NCBI RefSeq assembly: GCF_024753135.1
Contig: NZ_JANUGP010000002.1
Location: 124,001 to 188,000 of the forward strand
Direction of reading: 5' to 3'
DNA from: Streptomyces pyxinicus
GTDB taxonomy: Bacteria > Actinomycetota > Actinomycetes > Streptomycetales > Streptomycetaceae
Length of the DNA stretch: 64,000 bases
The notes beneath the pieces were generated by a model. The model was given only the letters and a program-made list of their open reading frames with translations, was not told the origin of the DNA and did no database searches. The number at the start of each line of letters is the position of its first letter. Position 1 is the first letter of the stretch. Positions 61,813-64,000 of this stretch are shown one piece after another. A program made the position numbers and the translations under genes.

Positions 61813-62658
61813 CTATCCGGCGTGCAGCATCAGCCCGATCCCGACCACCAGCAGGCCGGCCGCCGCGATCCGGGGCGCGCCGAAGCGCTCCTTGAACAGC
61901 AGCGCGCCGATGGCCGCGCCGACGATGATCGAGGACTCGCGCAACGCGGCCACGGGCGCGAGTTCGGCACGGGTCTGCGCCCACAGGACGAGGGCGTACG
62001 CGGCGACGGACAGGGCGGCGCCGAGCAGGCCGAGGGCGGCGTAGGGGCGGAGCAGGCGGACGGTGTCGGCACGCGCGCGTGCGTACATGTAGGCGGGGAT
62101 CGCGGCCCCCTGGACGGCCATGAGCCAGGCGATGTACCCGAGCGGAGAGTGCGCGGCGCGTACGCCCAGGCCGTCGACGACCGTGTACGCGGCGATGGTG
62201 AGCCCGGTGGCCAGGGCGGCGCCGACGGCCGCCCAGTTCGGCCGGCTGCCGCGCAGCCCCCACAGTCCGACCCCACTGAGCCCGAGGCACGACACGCCGA
62301 TCCCGGCCAGCATCCAGGGACCGGGCACCTCGTGGGCGAAGACGGCGGCGAGCACGGCGACGACGAGCGGCGCGCTGCCGCGCGCGAGCGGGTACGTCTG
62401 CCCGAAGTCACCGAGCCGGAAGGACGTCATCAGCAGCGCGTAGTAAGCGATGTGGACCACCGCCGACACCATCAGATACGGCCACGCCCCCGCCGCCGGA
62501 ACCCCCACGAACGGCACCACCGCCAGCCCGATCAGCAGACCCCCACCGGAGATCAGCGTGAACCCGACCAGCTTGTCGGTGATCCGGTGCGCGATGGCGT
62601 TCCAACTGGCATGCGTGATGGCGGCAAGCAGAACGGCGGCCGCGACGAGCGGCGTCAT
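61813..62658 (-). CDS. EamA/DMT-family transporter
   Basis: This 281-residue drug/metabolite transporter has ten predicted helices in two EamA halves. The first half ends near FRLGDFGQTYPLARGSAPL and the second repeats the fold, with ALRESSIIVGAAIGALLFKERF near the end. Members export amino acids, sugars or drugs. The ATG at 62658 overlaps the stop of the DUF397 gene (ATGA), so the pair is coupled to the regulator genes. Whether the regulators control this exporter is open. The substrate is unknown. Confidence 0.9.
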   Translation of the reverse strand: MTPLVAAAVLLAAITHASWNAIAHRITDKLVGFTLISGGGLLIGLAVVPFVGVPAAGAWPYLMVSAVVHIAYYALLMTSFRLGDFGQTYPLARGSAPLVVAVLAAVFAHEVPGPWMLAGIGVSCLGLSGVGLWGLRGSRPNWAAVGAALATGLTIAAYTVVDGLGVRAAHSPLGYIAWLMAVQGAAIPAYMYARARADTVRLLRPYAALGLLGAALSVAAYALVLWAQTRAELAPVAALRESSIIVGAAIGALLFKERFGAPRIAAAGLLVVGIGLMLHAG

Positions 62659-62858
62659 ACGGCGCGTTCGTCGCCCTCCCCGGTGAGGGCGAGGAAGTTC
62701 GTCCAGGTGGAGGGGGCGACCGTCAGGCGGGCGGTGTCGGGGGTTTTGGAGTCGCGGATGTGGATGGTGGCGGGGGTGGTGGCCACTTCCACGCAGTCGT
62801 TGATGTCGCTGCTGTCGCTGTAGCTGCTCTTGAACCAGTGGAGCTCCGACGTCGTCAT
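62655..62858 (-). CDS. DUF397 protein
   Basis: This 67-residue protein has the DUF397 features HWFKSSYSDSSDINDCVEVA and IHIRDSKTPD. Streptomyces has dozens of pairs of DUF397 protein with an XRE/DUF5753 regulator, resembling the genes around whiJ and bldB, and they are thought to act as antitoxin-like or signalling partners in development. Its start overlaps the regulator's stop (ATGA) and its stop overlaps the EamA start, so the three genes form one operon. It lies at the end of the operon's regulatory part. Confidence 0.93.
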   Translation of the reverse strand: MTTSELHWFKSSYSDSSDINDCVEVATTPATIHIRDSKTPDTARLTVAPSTWTNFLALTGEGDERAV

Positions 62859-63703
62859 AGTCTCCCCATCACGTGCTCGATGAAAGCCAGCGACTCCCGC
62901 GGTGTGAGAGCCTGCGCACGGATCATGCCGAAGCGCAGTTCAAGGATACGAAGGTCTTTCGGGGTTTGGACCGGACGGCCGTTGAAGGCACCTGCGGACC
63001 GGCCGACTCCCGTGCCATCGGCGAACTTCAGCAGATGGATCATGCCGTGCTGGGCTCCGGCGTGCTCGGCGCAGTCGGTCGGCATGACCTGGATGCTGAC
63101 GTTCCGCAACTGCGAGACCGCCAGGAGATGTTCCAGTTGACGCCGTAACACCGCCCTTCCTCCGAGGGGTCGTTCCAGGGTCACCTGCTCCTGGACGAAA
63201 CTGAGTGACGGGGCGGGATCCCGTTCGAAGATCGCCTTCCGGGCCATGCGAGCGGAAGTGCCCCGTTCGATCTCGTCCTCCGAGTAGGCGGGTTGTGCCA
63301 TCTCGAACAGCGCCCGCGCGTACTCCGAGGTCTGTAGCAGCCCTTGGATGTTGTGGTTGCTGTACACAAGGACCTCCGCCGCACGGTCCTCCAGAGCCTT
63401 CAGCTCCCGCACTTTCTTGGGATAACGCGCCTTCCTCATGTCCTCCATGAACGCCCGCAGATGCCCCCGCGCCCGCAGGACCTGGTCCGCGCGGTCCAGG
63501 AACTCCGGGCGGGGAATCCTCGTGCCGTTCTCCATCTTGCGGATCATGTCCTCGCCGTAGCCGGTGAGTTCGGCCAGATCGGCGACCCGCATCCCGGCCG
63601 ATTCCCGGCACACCTTCAGCAGGCGCCCCACCGCCTGCACCACCGGCTCGATCTCGTCCCCGGGTTCGACGTCCCAGCCCGCCTCGTCCACGTCCTCGTG
63701 CAT
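62855..63703 (-). CDS. XRE-family regulator with DUF5753, TTA-containing
   Basis: This 282-residue protein has an N-terminal Cro/CI helix-turn-helix (MRVADLAELTGYGEDMIRKM, about residues 35-65). A DUF5753 ligand/partner domain follows (ILVYSNHNIQGLLQTSEYAR-like, then QVMPTDCAEHAGAQHGMIHL). It is the partner of the DUF397 gene directly downstream. Codon 186 is TTA (63146-63148, complement), read only by the bldA tRNA, so full-length protein should appear only in development. GGAGGTG precedes the ATG at 63703. The longer upstream frame lacks family residues. Confidence 0.9.
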   Translation of the reverse strand: MHEDVDEAGWDVEPGDEIEPVVQAVGRLLKVCRESAGMRVADLAELTGYGEDMIRKMENGTRIPRPEFLDRADQVLRARGHLRAFMEDMRKARYPKKVRELKALEDRAAEVLVYSNHNIQGLLQTSEYARALFEMAQPAYSEDEIERGTSARMARKAIFERDPAPSLSFVQEQVTLERPLGGRAVLRRQLEHLLAVSQLRNVSIQVMPTDCAEHAGAQHGMIHLLKFADGTGVGRSAGAFNGRPVQTPKDLRILELRFGMIRAQALTPRESLAFIEHVMGRL

Positions 63704-63783
63704 CTCCACCTCCGTCGGCAGCCGTACCCGTACAACGCCCGGGACAGCCGGGACAGCACGGGACAACCCCCGGACAAGACAAA

Positions 63784-63827
63784 GCCGGTGAGGGTGCAGC
63801 CCCGTCCCCACGGGCACCCTCACCGGC
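63784..63827 (-). terminator. Terminator after the MMPL gene
   Basis: A perfect 14-bp stem (63784-63797 and 63814-63827) with a 16-base loop lies 23 bp past the MMPL stop, before the regulator gene on the same strand. Confidence 0.8.
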
Positions 63828-63849
63828 GGCTCTGTCAGGAGCGGTGGCG

Positions 63850-64000
63850 TCAGACGCGTACCAGCTCCCGCTCGTCCTCCCTGCCGTCCGCCGAGGACAG
63901 CGCGCGCAGGCCCTCGCCCTCCACGTCGACGTTGGGCAGCACGCGGTCCAGCCACTTCGGCAGCCACCAGGCCCGCTTGCCGAGCAGGGCGAGGACGGCC
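63850..64000 (-). CDS. MMPL/RND-family exporter, C-terminal fragment
   Basis: Only the last 49 residues are in the window. They read through LLGKRAWWLPKWLDRVLP near the start, then NVDVEGEGLRALSS and a charged tail. The ALLGKRAWWLPKWLDRVLP segment is the usual end of actinobacterial MMPL transporters, just after their twelfth helix. The rest of the gene lies beyond 64000. Identification rests on this short motif. Confidence 0.65.
   Translation of the reverse strand, partial: AVLALLGKRAWWLPKWLDRVLPNVDVEGEGLRALSSADGREDERELVRV

Overview
The window is chromosomal DNA of a Streptomyces. It has very high G+C, GTG and TTG starts, rare TTA codons, and lineage markers: an SsgA-like sporulation protein (ssgE), a galTEK operon, a tamR/tam pair, an actinobacterial protein O-mannosyltransferase, and a DUF397/XRE regulator pair. 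Gene order matches what I recall of the S. coelicolor core region running from mfd past the cobalt/nickel transporter. That is memory, not a search result.

Layout. 1-6.2 kb: 5' part of mfd, a cluster of five DnaA-box-like repeats, and a MacB/FtsX-type ABC exporter. 6.7-11.4 kb: an MFS drug exporter, a DUF485/acetate-type symporter pair and a DivIVA-like coiled-coil protein. 11.5-16.5 kb: two divergent gene pairs built from toxin-like catalytic domains (two deaminase folds, one WHH nuclease) and immunity domains (YrhB, SUKH-1, SUKH-3, SUKH-4). This is the most unusual part of the window. 16.5-19 kb: an orphan DesK-type kinase, a TTA-containing HTH protein that may carry a homing-endonuclease-like domain, and tRNA-Gln. 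19-29 kb: housekeeping genes glmU, prs, rplY, pth and ppc, then a fatty acid desaturase with its TetR regulator and a Phd/RelE toxin-antitoxin pair. 29-38.2 kb: tam/tamR, a LuxR response regulator, galTEK with a divergent sugar symporter, and a second LuxR protein whose receiver has lost its phospho-aspartate. 38.3-44 kb: two tandem beta-propeller membrane proteins and a Uup-like ABC-F ATPase. 44-51 kb: a Uma2 pseudogene, then ispE, rsmA, rpfB, tatD, a zinc-ribbon protein and rsmI. 50.8-56.5 kb: pmt, two tandem MecA_N-type penicillin-binding proteins, and ssgE. 56.6-59.2 kb: an ECF nickel/cobalt importer (cbiM-N fusion, cbiQ, cbiO) behind a perfect Nur-type operator. 59.3-64 kb: a beta-lactamase-fold hydrolase, DUF1876, an imine-reductase/HIBADH-like enzyme, an EamA transporter, DUF397, an XRE/DUF5753 regulator with a TTA codon, and the tail of an MMPL exporter.

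How parts work together. The cell-envelope genes glmU, rpfB, pmt, the two PBPs and ssgE supply precursors, remodel peptidoglycan, glycosylate secreted proteins and link wall work to sporulation. galTEK with its divergent symporter forms a galactose uptake and Leloir-pathway unit. Several genes appear to be read from leaderless transcripts (phd antitoxin, tamR, cbiM, perhaps pmt and the kinase). All starts were set by reading frame, Shine-Dalgarno match and family N-terminus. No database search was possible.
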